Below, in pieces: positions 1 to 6,564 of a stretch of 8,741 nt of DNA. A program made the position numbers and the translations under genes. This stretch comes from Pseudomonadota bacterium (GTDB taxonomy: Bacteria; Pseudomonadota; Alphaproteobacteria; Rhodospirillales; UBA2165). The notes under the pieces were generated by a model that did not search any database, was not told the origin of the DNA, and saw nothing but the letters and a program-made list of their open reading frames with translations. Numbering within the stretch: the first letter of the stretch is position 1; the number at the start of each line of letters is the position of its first letter. Where the stretch lies: assembly GCA_027592155.1 (NCBI GenBank), contig JAQCKY010000061.1, positions 1-8,741 on the forward strand, in the 5' to 3' direction.

Positions 1-862
1 TGGGAGGAACGGTCGGGGCAGGCGGGGGGGCGGCGACCGTCGAGACAGTTGCCGATCCGGATGGTGGTTCCCGATCCTGAGCCGGAGGCACAATGGCTGC
101 GGTCGGTTCTTGCCGCGCCGGTTCCGGCGCGGATATCGCGGAGGTAGAGTTGTTGACGTTTATCGCTGCGGTTGCGGTGGGCGCCGTCGCTTCGACAGCT
201 GACATAGGCTGTCCCGTCGCTGCCGTCGCGGCGGATTCGACGGCTTCGGCCGCAACAGTGGGTTGGCTGGGCTCCGGTGTAACCGGGGGCGGGCTAATTT
301 GCGGGGATGGTTGCGCGGCTGCGTCGTCCGGCTTGGCCGGGACATCGCCACGCGTCGCTGAATCAATTTGTGCTTCGCCTTGCGTCGGAAGCGCGGCAAC
401 GGAGGCGGGCACCGGCTGTACGAGTTCGGTCCCGAACCGGTCCCCTTGCGTCATAAAGTACCAGACACCGTACCCGCCGCCGGCGATGATCAAGCCGACC
501 AGAATAACCGCCATGCCGGGAATGCCGTGTTGCGGGACGAATGTCGGAAAGGTCAGCTCGGATTTCGCCTCGACGCCTTGCGGCTGGGCCTTGAAGCGCC
601 GAAGAATCTCCTCGCCGTCCAGTCCAAGATGTTCCGAGTAGCTTCGGATGAAGCCAAGTGTATAGGCATTGCCGGGCAGAGAATTAAAATCTCCGGCTTC
701 AATCGCCTCGAGATAGGCGCGGCGGATGCGCAGGATGCTCGCAACCTCTGCAATATCTTCTCCGCGCTGCACACGGGCACCCCGCAATAATGCAGGTACG
801 TCGATCGCTTCGTCCGCTACCGTATCGTTCAGCGCATTCATGGGAATTTCCGCATTCGACAT
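1..862 (-). CDS. rodZ: RodZ-like HTH/membrane protein, C-terminus beyond the window
   Basis: This frame is open to the left edge; 287 residues are visible and the end is missing. Residues about 24-92 form a Cro/RodZ-type helix-turn-helix with family-typical elements (LLRGARVQRG, IRRAYLEAIEAGDF, LPGNAYTLGFIRSYSEHLGL). A short basic linker follows, then one membrane segment at about 115-137 (PGMAVILVGLIIAGGGYGVW). From about 150 to the edge the protein is a low-complexity Ala/Pro/Thr/Ser linker, expected to be periplasmic. RodZ proteins bind MreB through the N-terminal HTH and anchor the elongation machinery to the inner membrane. The usual C-terminal beta-domain (DUF4115) would lie off the edge. 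The ATG at 862 is chosen because AAAGGAG lies 12 bases upstream, a slightly long spacing. The family assignment is firm; the RodZ role is inferred from architecture. Confidence 0.85.
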   Translation of the reverse strand, partial: MSNAEIPMNALNDTVADEAIDVPALLRGARVQRGEDIAEVASILRIRRAYLEAIEAGDFNSLPGNAYTLGFIRSYSEHLGLDGEEILRRFKAQPQGVEAKSELTFPTFVPQHGIPGMAVILVGLIIAGGGYGVWYFMTQGDRFGTELVQPVPASVAALPTQGEAQIDSATRGDVPAKPDDAAAQPSPQISPPPVTPEPSQPTVAAEAVESAATAATGQPMSAVEATAPTATAAINVNNSTSAISAPEPARQEPTAAIVPPAQDREPPSGSATVSTVAAPPPAPTVPP

Positions 863-1055
863 ATCGCCAGGCGGCTCCTTTGTTTTTCTTGCGGGTTTGC
901 CAAGTAATCGACGCCGTTTTTGCCTCGGTAGGGTTATCGACCAGGGCCCCGCAAAAATCGACTAAATAGCGCGCTCGTAAAATTGCAAACGAACCCTACA
1001 CACAACCTCAAAAATTCTCAAGTTATCATTCAGAATCAACAGCTAACCGGTAATT
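863..1055. other. AT-richer spacer between ptsP end and rodZ start
   Basis: This 193-base spacer contains no gene. It is visibly richer in A/T than the flanking coding DNA and probably carries the rodZ promoter on the minus strand. One possible match reads TTGTGT, 17 bases, TTTTAC on that strand, but it is weak and other equally weak pairs exist, so I do not call a promoter. I see no stem followed by a T-run that would end ptsP transcription, so read-through from ptsP into rodZ is possible. Confidence 0.4.
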
Positions 1056-3326
1056 TTAGATTTCGACACCATGGTCCCGCGCAAAACTTCTGAGCTGTTC
1101 GCGCAAGCTATGTTCCGCGACGTCTTTGAGGGTGTCCAAATAGCGCTCAAGACTACCCTGCGAAAGGCTGCGGATCATGGTTTTGACAGGACCGATCGAT
1201 GACGGCGTCATCGAAAGATTTCGAATACCAATGCCGATCAATGCCATGGCATCCAGCGGACGGCCGGCCATCTCACCACATAATCCAATCGGAACGCCGC
1301 CGGCACCGGCTTGATCGACGAGTTGGCTGAGAAAGGAAAGGCCCGCGGGCGACAGCGGATCGTATCGGTCGCCGATGCGCGGGCTGCCGCGGTCGCTGGC
1401 GAAGAGGAACTGAAAGAGATCGTTGCTGCCAATGGATAGAAAGTCGACCCGCTTCAAGAGGGCCGGCATCTGAAAGGCGAGGGCGGGGACCTCCAGCATT
1501 GTTCCGACGCGCAGCGTTTCCGGAATATTACGCCCCCGCTCCTTGGCGAGCTTAAGCTCTCGATCAAGCAGGGCACGCGCCGCATCGAATTCTGCGACTT
1601 CCGTGATCATCGGGAACATAATGGAAAGTGGCCTGCCGTCACTGGCCCGGATGAGAGCACGGAGTTGATGGCGCAGCAGCACCGGCCGGTCGAGCGTGAC
1701 CCGTATGGCCCGCCAGCCCATGGCGGGGTTCTCGTCGCCGGCGTCGCTCCAGTATGGTAAATTCTTGTCGCCGCCAACATCGAGGGTTCGGAAGATGACG
1801 GGTTTGCCATCTGCCTGCTCGATGATCTTGGTGTAGATCTCAGCCTGTTTATCGACGTCGGGCATCTCCGTCAGGTTCAAGAACGGGATCTCCGTCCGAT
1901 ATAATCCAATCCCGTCAGCCCCTGTCTCTTCGAGGTTATCGACGTCGGAAATCAGTCCTGCGTTGATGTTGAGCGAAATCTCGATCCCGTCCTTGGTCAC
2001 CGCTGAGACATCTTTAAGCGATGCGTAGGCCGCCATGCGTTGAACCCGCGTCTTCAGGGTCGCCGAGAAAGTCTCATGCACATCGTCTTCGGGGCGGATC
2101 AAAACCTGGGCATTGTCGGCGTCGATAATGACGGAATCGAAGGGCTCCACTTTCTCCAGGACATCTTTTGCATGTCCGAGAACGGGAATATCCAAGGCGC
2201 GGGCGACAATGGCGACGTGGGTTGTCGCCGAACCATCTTCCAAAACCAGGCCTTTGAGCTTGCGGCGGTCGTAATCGAGAAGCGCCGCCGGACCCATCGT
2301 GCGGGCAAAGAGGATGATGTTGTCGGGCAGGTCCTCCATGCTCCCGTTGCCATTGTTGCCGAGCAAATGTTGCAGCAGGCGGTTGGCGAGGTCGTCAAAA
2401 TCGTGAAGCCGTTCCCGCAGATACGGATCCGATTGATTTCGGAATCGGGCCCGGGTGTCGCTGTGAACCCTCTCGACCGCCGCCTCCGCGGTCAGGCCAC
2501 CGCCGATGGCGTCTGAGATGCGGGACAGCCAGCCGGCATCTTCGGCAATCATGCGGTAGGTTTCGAGGATATCGCGGTGTTCGCCTTCACCCACCATCTT
2601 GCGATCGGCGAGCATCGCATCGAGCGCGCCGTGCATTTCCGCAACGGCCTCCTCCAGGCGCGATAACTCGACATCCACGTCATCGGCAACCAGACGCTGA
2701 ATGGTGAGATGCGGTTCGTGGCGGACAGCCTCGCCAATCGCCAAGCCACCGTTCAGCCGCACGCCGTGGATTGTGATGGGCAGCAACGAGTCGCCATCAA
2801 GGGCATGACGTTCATCCCGGCCCATGAGGCGGCCGCCGGCGACGAGTTCCGCGACCACCATCGCGACGGTCTCTAAAGTTTCCGTCTCTTCATCGGTATA
2901 TCGTCGATGGGTTCTATTCTGAACGACCAAGACGCCATGAACCCGTCCGCCGCGCAATATGGGAACGCCCAACAGCGACTGGTAATCTTCTTCGCCGGTT
3001 TCCGGCCGGAACACAAAATTGGGATGCTCTTGCGCATTGGCGGCCGCGAGAGGACGTGCCTGACTTGCGATATAGCCGACCAAACCTTCGCCGACCCCAA
3101 GCCGGGTTTGGTGAATAGCCGTCGAACGCAAACCGGTTGTCGCATAGAGTTCCAGGACTTCGCCGGCCCGAAGGACATAGACGGAGCAAACTTCGGAGAC
3201 CATATCGGACGCGATCAAGCGGACGATCCGGTCCAGACGCTCCTGGGGCGTGCCCGGTCCGGCCATCACATCGCGTAACCGCGCCAGAAGGCGCCGCGAG
3301 CTCGTCGTTAGAGGCGGAAGCCCCAT
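1056..3326 (-). CDS. ptsP: PEP-protein phosphotransferase EI-Ntr (nitrogen PTS enzyme I) with GAF domain
   Basis: This is enzyme I of the nitrogen phosphotransferase system. It autophosphorylates with PEP and passes the phosphate to NPr (PtsO) and then EIIA-Ntr (PtsN), a cytoplasmic regulatory relay rather than a sugar importer. An N-terminal GAF domain covers about 25-165 and a helical HPr-binding region follows. The phosphohistidine site is GSATTHVAIVARALDIP, with His370. The C-terminal PEP-binding TIM barrel shows GLYRTEIPF (about 474-482), DVGGDKNLPY, SIGSNDLFQ (about 631) and the catalytic Cys683 in CGEMAGRP. All key residues are present. At 756 residues it matches the usual EI-Ntr length. 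I start at the ATG at 3326, which has AGGGGA 7 bases upstream; an in-frame TTG at 3374 would add 16 residues but lacks a well-placed ribosome site. In the family, the GAF domain senses nitrogen status (glutamine). ptsO and ptsN are not in the window. Confidence 0.95.
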   Translation of the reverse strand: MGLPPLTTSSRRLLARLRDVMAGPGTPQERLDRIVRLIASDMVSEVCSVYVLRAGEVLELYATTGLRSTAIHQTRLGVGEGLVGYIASQARPLAAANAQEHPNFVFRPETGEEDYQSLLGVPILRGGRVHGVLVVQNRTHRRYTDEETETLETVAMVVAELVAGGRLMGRDERHALDGDSLLPITIHGVRLNGGLAIGEAVRHEPHLTIQRLVADDVDVELSRLEEAVAEMHGALDAMLADRKMVGEGEHRDILETYRMIAEDAGWLSRISDAIGGGLTAEAAVERVHSDTRARFRNQSDPYLRERLHDFDDLANRLLQHLLGNNGNGSMEDLPDNIILFARTMGPAALLDYDRRKLKGLVLEDGSATTHVAIVARALDIPVLGHAKDVLEKVEPFDSVIIDADNAQVLIRPEDDVHETFSATLKTRVQRMAAYASLKDVSAVTKDGIEISLNINAGLISDVDNLEETGADGIGLYRTEIPFLNLTEMPDVDKQAEIYTKIIEQADGKPVIFRTLDVGGDKNLPYWSDAGDENPAMGWRAIRVTLDRPVLLRHQLRALIRASDGRPLSIMFPMITEVAEFDAARALLDRELKLAKERGRNIPETLRVGTMLEVPALAFQMPALLKRVDFLSIGSNDLFQFLFASDRGSPRIGDRYDPLSPAGLSFLSQLVDQAGAGGVPIGLCGEMAGRPLDAMALIGIGIRNLSMTPSSIGPVKTMIRSLSQGSLERYLDTLKDVAEHSLREQLRSFARDHGVEI

Positions 3327-3333
3327 ATGTCTT

Positions 3334-3339
3334 TCCCCT
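3334..3339 (-). promoter_or_regulatory. Ribosome binding site deciding the ptsP start
   Basis: On the minus strand this reads AGGGGA, 7 bases before the ATG at 3326. The upstream in-frame TTG at 3374 has its nearest purine-rich motif (AGGAGA) about 20 bases away, too far to serve it. This supports the 756-residue form of PtsP. Confidence 0.55.
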
Positions 3340-3480
3340 GAGAGCAGCTCCAAAGAGCGGCGGCCAGTCTTCAATGTGTGGCGGAGATTCTATGTCTCCT
3401 GCCGTCGTTTGATCAGTTACCCGGAATATTTTTTGCCGGGGCAGAGATAAGCAAATCCCTGGTTGGAAAAGCTTCGTCGG

Positions 3481-4701
3481 TTAGTCGGCGTCTAGTCCAT
3501 AGACCGTGTGCAGGGCACGGACCGCCAACTCGGTATATTCTTCATCCACCAAGACGCTCACTTTGATCTCCGATGTCGAAATCACCTGGATATTGATACC
3601 CTTCTCGGCAAGCGCTTGGAACATCTTCTGTGCAATGCCGGCGTGGCTTCGCATACCGACCCCGACCACTGAAATTTTCGCGACGCCGTCGTCTGCAGTC
3701 AGATTATCATACTCAATCTCACCCTTATGAGCCTCCAGTACGCTGACGGCATTTTTCAAATCCGTGCGTGTGACCGTGAATGTTAAATCAGTTGTTTTAC
3801 CGTTTTCTGACACATTCTGGACGATCATATCCACATTGACATTGGCATCGGCTAAGGGCCCGAAAATGTTCGCCGCCACGCCCGGGTTATCGGAAACGCG
3901 CAGCAACGTAATTTTTGCCTCGTCGCGGCTGTAGGTCACGCCGCTGACTTCTTGCTGTTCCACAATCTCATCCTCGCTAACAACGAAAGTTCCATCATCC
4001 GGCACGAAGGTAGAGCGTACCTGCAGGCGTACCCCCATCTTCATGGCCAGTTCCACGGACCGGGTGTGGAGTACCTTGGCGCCGAGGGATGCCATCTCCA
4101 GCATCTCTTCGTAGGTGATTTTATCGATCTTCTGCGCTTTCGGAACGATCCGGGGGTCGGTGGTATAGACCCCATCCACATCCGTATAAATGTCGCAGCG
4201 CTCCGCCCCCAAGGCGCCCGCCATGGCGACCGCGCTGATGTCGGAGCCGCCCCGGCCCAGGGTCGTTATCCGGTTATCCGCGCCAATACCTTGAAAGCCG
4301 GCAATGACGGCAATCTCGCCCCGGTCAAGCCGGGTGCCTATTTCCTCGACCTCGATATCCATCAACCGGGCCTTGGCGTGTTGGGTGTCGCTACGGATCG
4401 GCACCTGCCATCCCAGCCAGGATCGTGCCATGAGGCCGAGATCCTGCAGGGCAAGGGCCATCAAACCAGCGGTAACCTGTTCTCCGGAAGAGACAACGGA
4501 ATCATATTCACGGGCATCGGGCAGTTCGCCCATTTGATTCACCAGATCGACCATTTGATTGGTCACGCCGGCCATGGCCGACACGATGACGGCAACATGA
4601 TGCCCGGCGTCCACCTCGGCTTTCACGCGAAGGGCGGCATTCTTGATGCAGTCGACATCGGCGACAGAGGTGCCGCCGAATTTTTGGACAAGGCGTGCCA
4701 T
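3481..4701 (-). CDS. lysC: Aspartate kinase, lysine-sensitive type with two ACT domains
   Basis: The enzyme phosphorylates L-aspartate with ATP (EC 2.7.2.4), the first step toward lysine, threonine, methionine and diaminopimelate for peptidoglycan. The N-terminal kinase domain (about 1-245) shows the phosphate loop KFGGTSVAD at 7-15, VVSSGEQVTAGL at 69-80, the substrate/ATP region TTLGRGGSD at 146-154, and YTDVDGVYTTDPR at 172-184. Two ACT domains follow at about 263-330 (LLRVSDNPGVAANIF) and 342-406 (ISVVGVGMRSHAGIAQ, ISTSEIKVSVLV); these bind the feedback amino acid, usually lysine with or without threonine. Its 406 residues are typical of the monofunctional enzyme. GAGGA lies 9 bases before the ATG. 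It diverges from ubiG and is followed by ptsP after 154 bases. I see no credible internal start for a separate beta subunit. Confidence 0.97.
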   Translation of the reverse strand: MARLVQKFGGTSVADVDCIKNAALRVKAEVDAGHHVAVIVSAMAGVTNQMVDLVNQMGELPDAREYDSVVSSGEQVTAGLMALALQDLGLMARSWLGWQVPIRSDTQHAKARLMDIEVEEIGTRLDRGEIAVIAGFQGIGADNRITTLGRGGSDISAVAMAGALGAERCDIYTDVDGVYTTDPRIVPKAQKIDKITYEEMLEMASLGAKVLHTRSVELAMKMGVRLQVRSTFVPDDGTFVVSEDEIVEQQEVSGVTYSRDEAKITLLRVSDNPGVAANIFGPLADANVNVDMIVQNVSENGKTTDLTFTVTRTDLKNAVSVLEAHKGEIEYDNLTADDGVAKISVVGVGMRSHAGIAQKMFQALAEKGINIQVISTSEIKVSVLVDEEYTELAVRALHTVYGLDAD

Positions 4702-4798
4702 CGTGGATTTTCCTCATCGCGGAGGCGCCCAAACTACAACGGCGCCAACGGACAACTCATGGTTCCGCAGCCGACAGGTGTCTTGAAACGGTCCTGGG

Positions 4799-4814
4799 GC
4801 CCCCAATCGGGGGC
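4799..4814. repeat. Perfect inverted repeat (hairpin) in the lysC leader region
   Basis: GCCCCC, loop AATC, GGGGGC gives a perfect 6-base GC stem with a four-base loop. It lies 97 bases upstream of the lysC start and 140 bases upstream of the ubiG start. Neither side has a T-run, so it is not a standard intrinsic terminator. It could be a structured lysC leader element, an operator or a chance GC palindrome. Confidence 0.5.
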
Positions 4815-4863
4815 GTATAAATAACCGGTGATGCCCCGTGACGCAAGGGACAGCGCATAGCCG

Positions 4864-4892
4864 TTGTTTGCGGAGACCGTTGAAAACATAGT
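4864..4892 (+). promoter_or_regulatory. Candidate sigma-70-type promoter for ubiG
   Basis: The -35-like TTGTTT (4864-4869) and -10-like CATAGT (4887-4892) are separated by exactly 17 bases. Transcription would begin near 4899, giving a leader of about 55 bases. Each hexamer differs from consensus at two positions. The call rests on spacing and location only. Confidence 0.3.
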
Positions 4893-4954
4893 GGATTTCG
4901 AACAGATTAGGCTCCTATCAACCCCACAATCGTGGAAATATCCCGGTTACGGTC

Positions 4955-5722
4955 ATGAATAACGCTGATGATATCGATATTAGACCCGGTGGAACCGCTT
5001 CTGCCGCCGAGGTTGCACAGTTTGCCGTTCGCGCCGACGCCTGGTGGGATCCGGAAGGGGATTTTGCGCCGCTCCACAGAATTAACCCGGCGCGTCTTAC
5101 ATTTATTCGCGACAACGCCTGTTCGATTTTCACGCGGGACGCCTTTGGCCCAACGCCATTGGTGGGGCTGCGTGTTCTCGACCTGGGCTGCGGCGGTGGA
5201 TTATTATCCGAGCCGATGGCCCGGCTTGGCGCGGCCGTCACCGGCATCGACGCGGCCCCTGAGAATATCGAGGCGGCGGCGGACCACGCTGCCGCCGGCG
5301 GATTGGATATTACCTATCGCTGTGCGTTGGGAGAGGACCTGGCTCGCGAGGGGGCCCAGTTCGATATCGTTCTCAATATGGAGGTCATCGAGCATGTTCC
5401 TGATCCGGCCGTTTTTGTTGCCATTTGCGCGGAACTGGTGGCGCCCGGCGGCTTGATGTTTATGGCGACCTTGAACCGGACTCTGAAATCTCTGGCCTTG
5501 GGCAAGGTCGGTGCCGAATATGTTCTGCGCTGGGTTCCACCGGGGACCCATGATTGGCGGAAATTTGTCCGCCCGTCGGAACTCAGTGGTTATCTCCGCC
5601 GCGCCGGCCTCGATGTCAGCGCGATCAGTGGGTTGAGCTACAATCTGCGGCGCAATGAATGGGAGTTAAGCGGCGATCTCGGCGTCAACTATATGGCGGT
5701 GGCCAGACGCAGACCGAATTGA
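4955..5722 (+). CDS. ubiG: Ubiquinone biosynthesis O-methyltransferase
   Basis: UbiG performs the two O-methylations of the ubiquinone ring with S-adenosylmethionine (EC 2.1.1.222 and 2.1.1.64) at the inner face of the cytoplasmic membrane. The 255-residue protein has the UbiG N-terminal signature around 27-50 (ADAWWDPEGDFAPLHRINPARL), written here in part: AWWDP...FAPLHRINP. The SAM motif I is VLDLGCGGGLLSEPMARLG at 74-92, the acidic ribose contact is near Asp99 (VTGIDAAPENI), and NMEVIEHVPDP lies at 141-151. The insert typical of the family follows (ATLNRTLKS; GAEYVLRWVPPGTHDW; KFVRPSEL), and it ends with the conserved DLGVNYMA. No alternative in-frame start exists before an upstream stop at 4889. 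The ribosome site is weak. It is divergent from lysC and converges on the ABM gene with 4 bases between the stop codons. Confidence 0.96.
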   Translation: MNNADDIDIRPGGTASAAEVAQFAVRADAWWDPEGDFAPLHRINPARLTFIRDNACSIFTRDAFGPTPLVGLRVLDLGCGGGLLSEPMARLGAAVTGIDAAPENIEAAADHAAAGGLDITYRCALGEDLAREGAQFDIVLNMEVIEHVPDPAVFVAICAELVAPGGLMFMATLNRTLKSLALGKVGAEYVLRWVPPGTHDWRKFVRPSELSGYLRRAGLDVSAISGLSYNLRRNEWELSGDLGVNYMAVARRRPN

Positions 5723-5728
5723 CGGTCT
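5711..5728. terminator. Short inverted repeat between convergent ubiG and ABM genes
   Basis: AGACCG, loop AATTGA, CGGTCT is a perfect 6-base stem that covers the ubiG stop codon and touches the stop codon of the opposing gene. An overlapping alternative pairing (ACCG and ATT at 5713-5720 with AAT and CGGT at 5729-5735, one bulged base) is also possible. There is no T-tract, so if it ends transcription it is a weak two-way element. Confidence 0.35.
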
Positions 5729-6053
5729 AATCGGTTACTGACGCCCGCCCGCCGGCCAGATCGTAGTCCCGAAAAACCTCTGCGACCCGGATGCGGTAAT
5801 CGAGAAAGATATCCGACCGCCCCTCATCTTGGGCGGCTTTGTGTCCCTCGACCCGGTACCAGGCTTCGACGGCTTCTTGGTCGCGCCAAAAGGACAGGGA
5901 CACGAACTTGCCTTCTTCGCTGACGCTTTGGAAACGCTCGACGGAAATGAAGCCATCGATCTTCTCAAGCGTGGGGCGGAGTTGACCGGCAAGATCGAAA
6001 TAGCGGTCACTTTTACCGGGCTTGGGGATGACTTCAAAGATGACAGCGATCAT
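5727..6053 (-). CDS. ABM-fold (antibiotic biosynthesis monooxygenase family) protein
   Basis: This 108-residue protein has the ABM dimeric ferredoxin-like alpha+beta-barrel pattern. A first strand is MIAVIFEVIPKPG, a helix runs over 15-33 (SDRYFDLAGQLRPTLEKI), and FISVERFQS follows. The strand VSLSFWRD includes Trp56, the helix AVEAWYRVEGHKAAQ includes Trp65 and His71, and a last strand sits around DYRIRVAEVFRDY. Members include cofactor-free monooxygenases acting on quinols or polyketides and some heme-degrading enzymes; the substrate cannot be read from this sequence. The start lies 2 bases after the DUF1178 stop (TGA-CG-ATG), so translation is probably coupled. Proximity to ubiG suggests a quinone link, but the genes are on opposite strands and this is speculation. 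Confidence 0.85.
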   Translation of the reverse strand: MIAVIFEVIPKPGKSDRYFDLAGQLRPTLEKIDGFISVERFQSVSEEGKFVSLSFWRDQEAVEAWYRVEGHKAAQDEGRSDIFLDYRIRVAEVFRDYDLAGGRASVTD

Positions 6054-6055
6054 CG

Positions 6056-6484
6056 TCAGGCGTCTTTGCGCCGCTTTCCGGGAACGGCAAAAACCTTGAT
6101 GTCTTCTTCCGCGAGTGCGGCGGCGTCTTCGATCGTTGCTTCACCGTAAATACCGCGATCCTCGGCGTCGCCGTAATGGATGGCGCGCGCTTCATCGGGG
6201 AATTTGTCGCCGACATATTCGCAATTTTCAGTAACTTCTTTGCGGAGTTTGCTCATCGCGGCTTCCACTTCGGCCACGCGGGCGTGGATACGCTCCATCT
6301 TGCTGCCGCTCTTGCCGGAAGATTTGGACAAGCGGGGCGCCATCAAGGCCTTTTTGACCTTGGTGTCGCCGCAAACCGGACATTCCACGACCTTGCGCTT
6401 GGCTTGGCGGTCGAAAGACGTACTGTCCTTGAACCAAGCCTCGAAGACGTGATCGTCCGAGCATTTGAGTTTATATAAAATCAT
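6056..6484 (-). CDS. DUF1178 family zinc-ribbon-like protein
   Basis: This is a 142-residue member of a conserved proteobacterial family of unknown function. The N-terminus MILYKLKCSDDHVFEAWFKDS holds Cys8 and continues to CPVCG at 35-39, giving a likely small zinc site together with Cys8 (and perhaps His12). KKALMAPRLSKSS follows, then a charged helix around 62-85 and the hallmark C-terminal block NCEYVGDKFPDEARAIHYG, with ERGIYGEAT-like sequence (DRGIYGEATIEDA) after it. It is the first gene of a two-gene operon with the ABM protein and diverges from the methyltransferase gene across 80 bases. The ATG at 6484 fits the family start exactly, although no clear ribosome site precedes it. The biochemical role is unknown. 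Confidence 0.9.
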   Translation of the reverse strand: MILYKLKCSDDHVFEAWFKDSTSFDRQAKRKVVECPVCGDTKVKKALMAPRLSKSSGKSGSKMERIHARVAEVEAAMSKLRKEVTENCEYVGDKFPDEARAIHYGDAEDRGIYGEATIEDAAALAEEDIKVFAVPGKRRKDA

Positions 6485-6564
6485 TGCAGTGCATCACTAT
6501 GTGGCCTGGACATTAATCGCAGAACGGCCTGTTTGCCAAGTATCTAAAGGGTTTAGGGGTATAT

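Larger units (their letters stand above)
4702..4954. other. Divergent lysC/ubiG regulatory spacer
   Basis: This 253-base spacer holds the 5' regions of lysC (leftward) and ubiG (rightward). It contains a candidate ubiG promoter and a perfect 16-base hairpin, both listed separately. No protein-coding gene is credible here. On the lysC side I see no lysine-riboswitch-like structure and no attenuation peptide rich in aspartate-family amino acids. A 9-codon frame including the stop (4734-4760, minus) has no such bias and no good ribosome site. Confidence 0.5.

Noticed and set aside
93..641. A 182-codon open frame on the plus strand
   Set aside because: It is antisense to the low-complexity linker and membrane segment of the RodZ-like gene; its Ala/Gly/Ser-rich product mirrors that composition.
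2040..2516. A 158-codon open frame on the plus strand
   Set aside because: It is antisense to the intact EI-Ntr coding region including the active-site histidine segment, and shows no domain of its own.
3481..4050. Internal in-frame start for a separate LysC beta (ACT-only) subunit
   Set aside because: The only nearby methionines (220 and 222) lie within the kinase domain and no convincing ribosome site precedes them.
4734..4760. Possible lysC leader peptide on the minus strand (9 codons including the stop)
   Set aside because: It has no run of Lys, Thr or Met codons, no good ribosome site and no attenuator-terminator pair.
3952..4824. A 290-codon open frame on the plus strand
   Set aside because: It lies antisense to lysC, which has complete kinase and ACT motifs. 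The translated product has no recognisable domain and is explained by GC-rich codon bias.
6485..6564. Divergent promoters between the DUF1178 and methyltransferase genes
   Set aside because: On the minus strand TTGGCA is followed by only a poor -10 match at 17-18 bases, and nothing good is seen on the plus strand. Promoters must be near, but I cannot place them.
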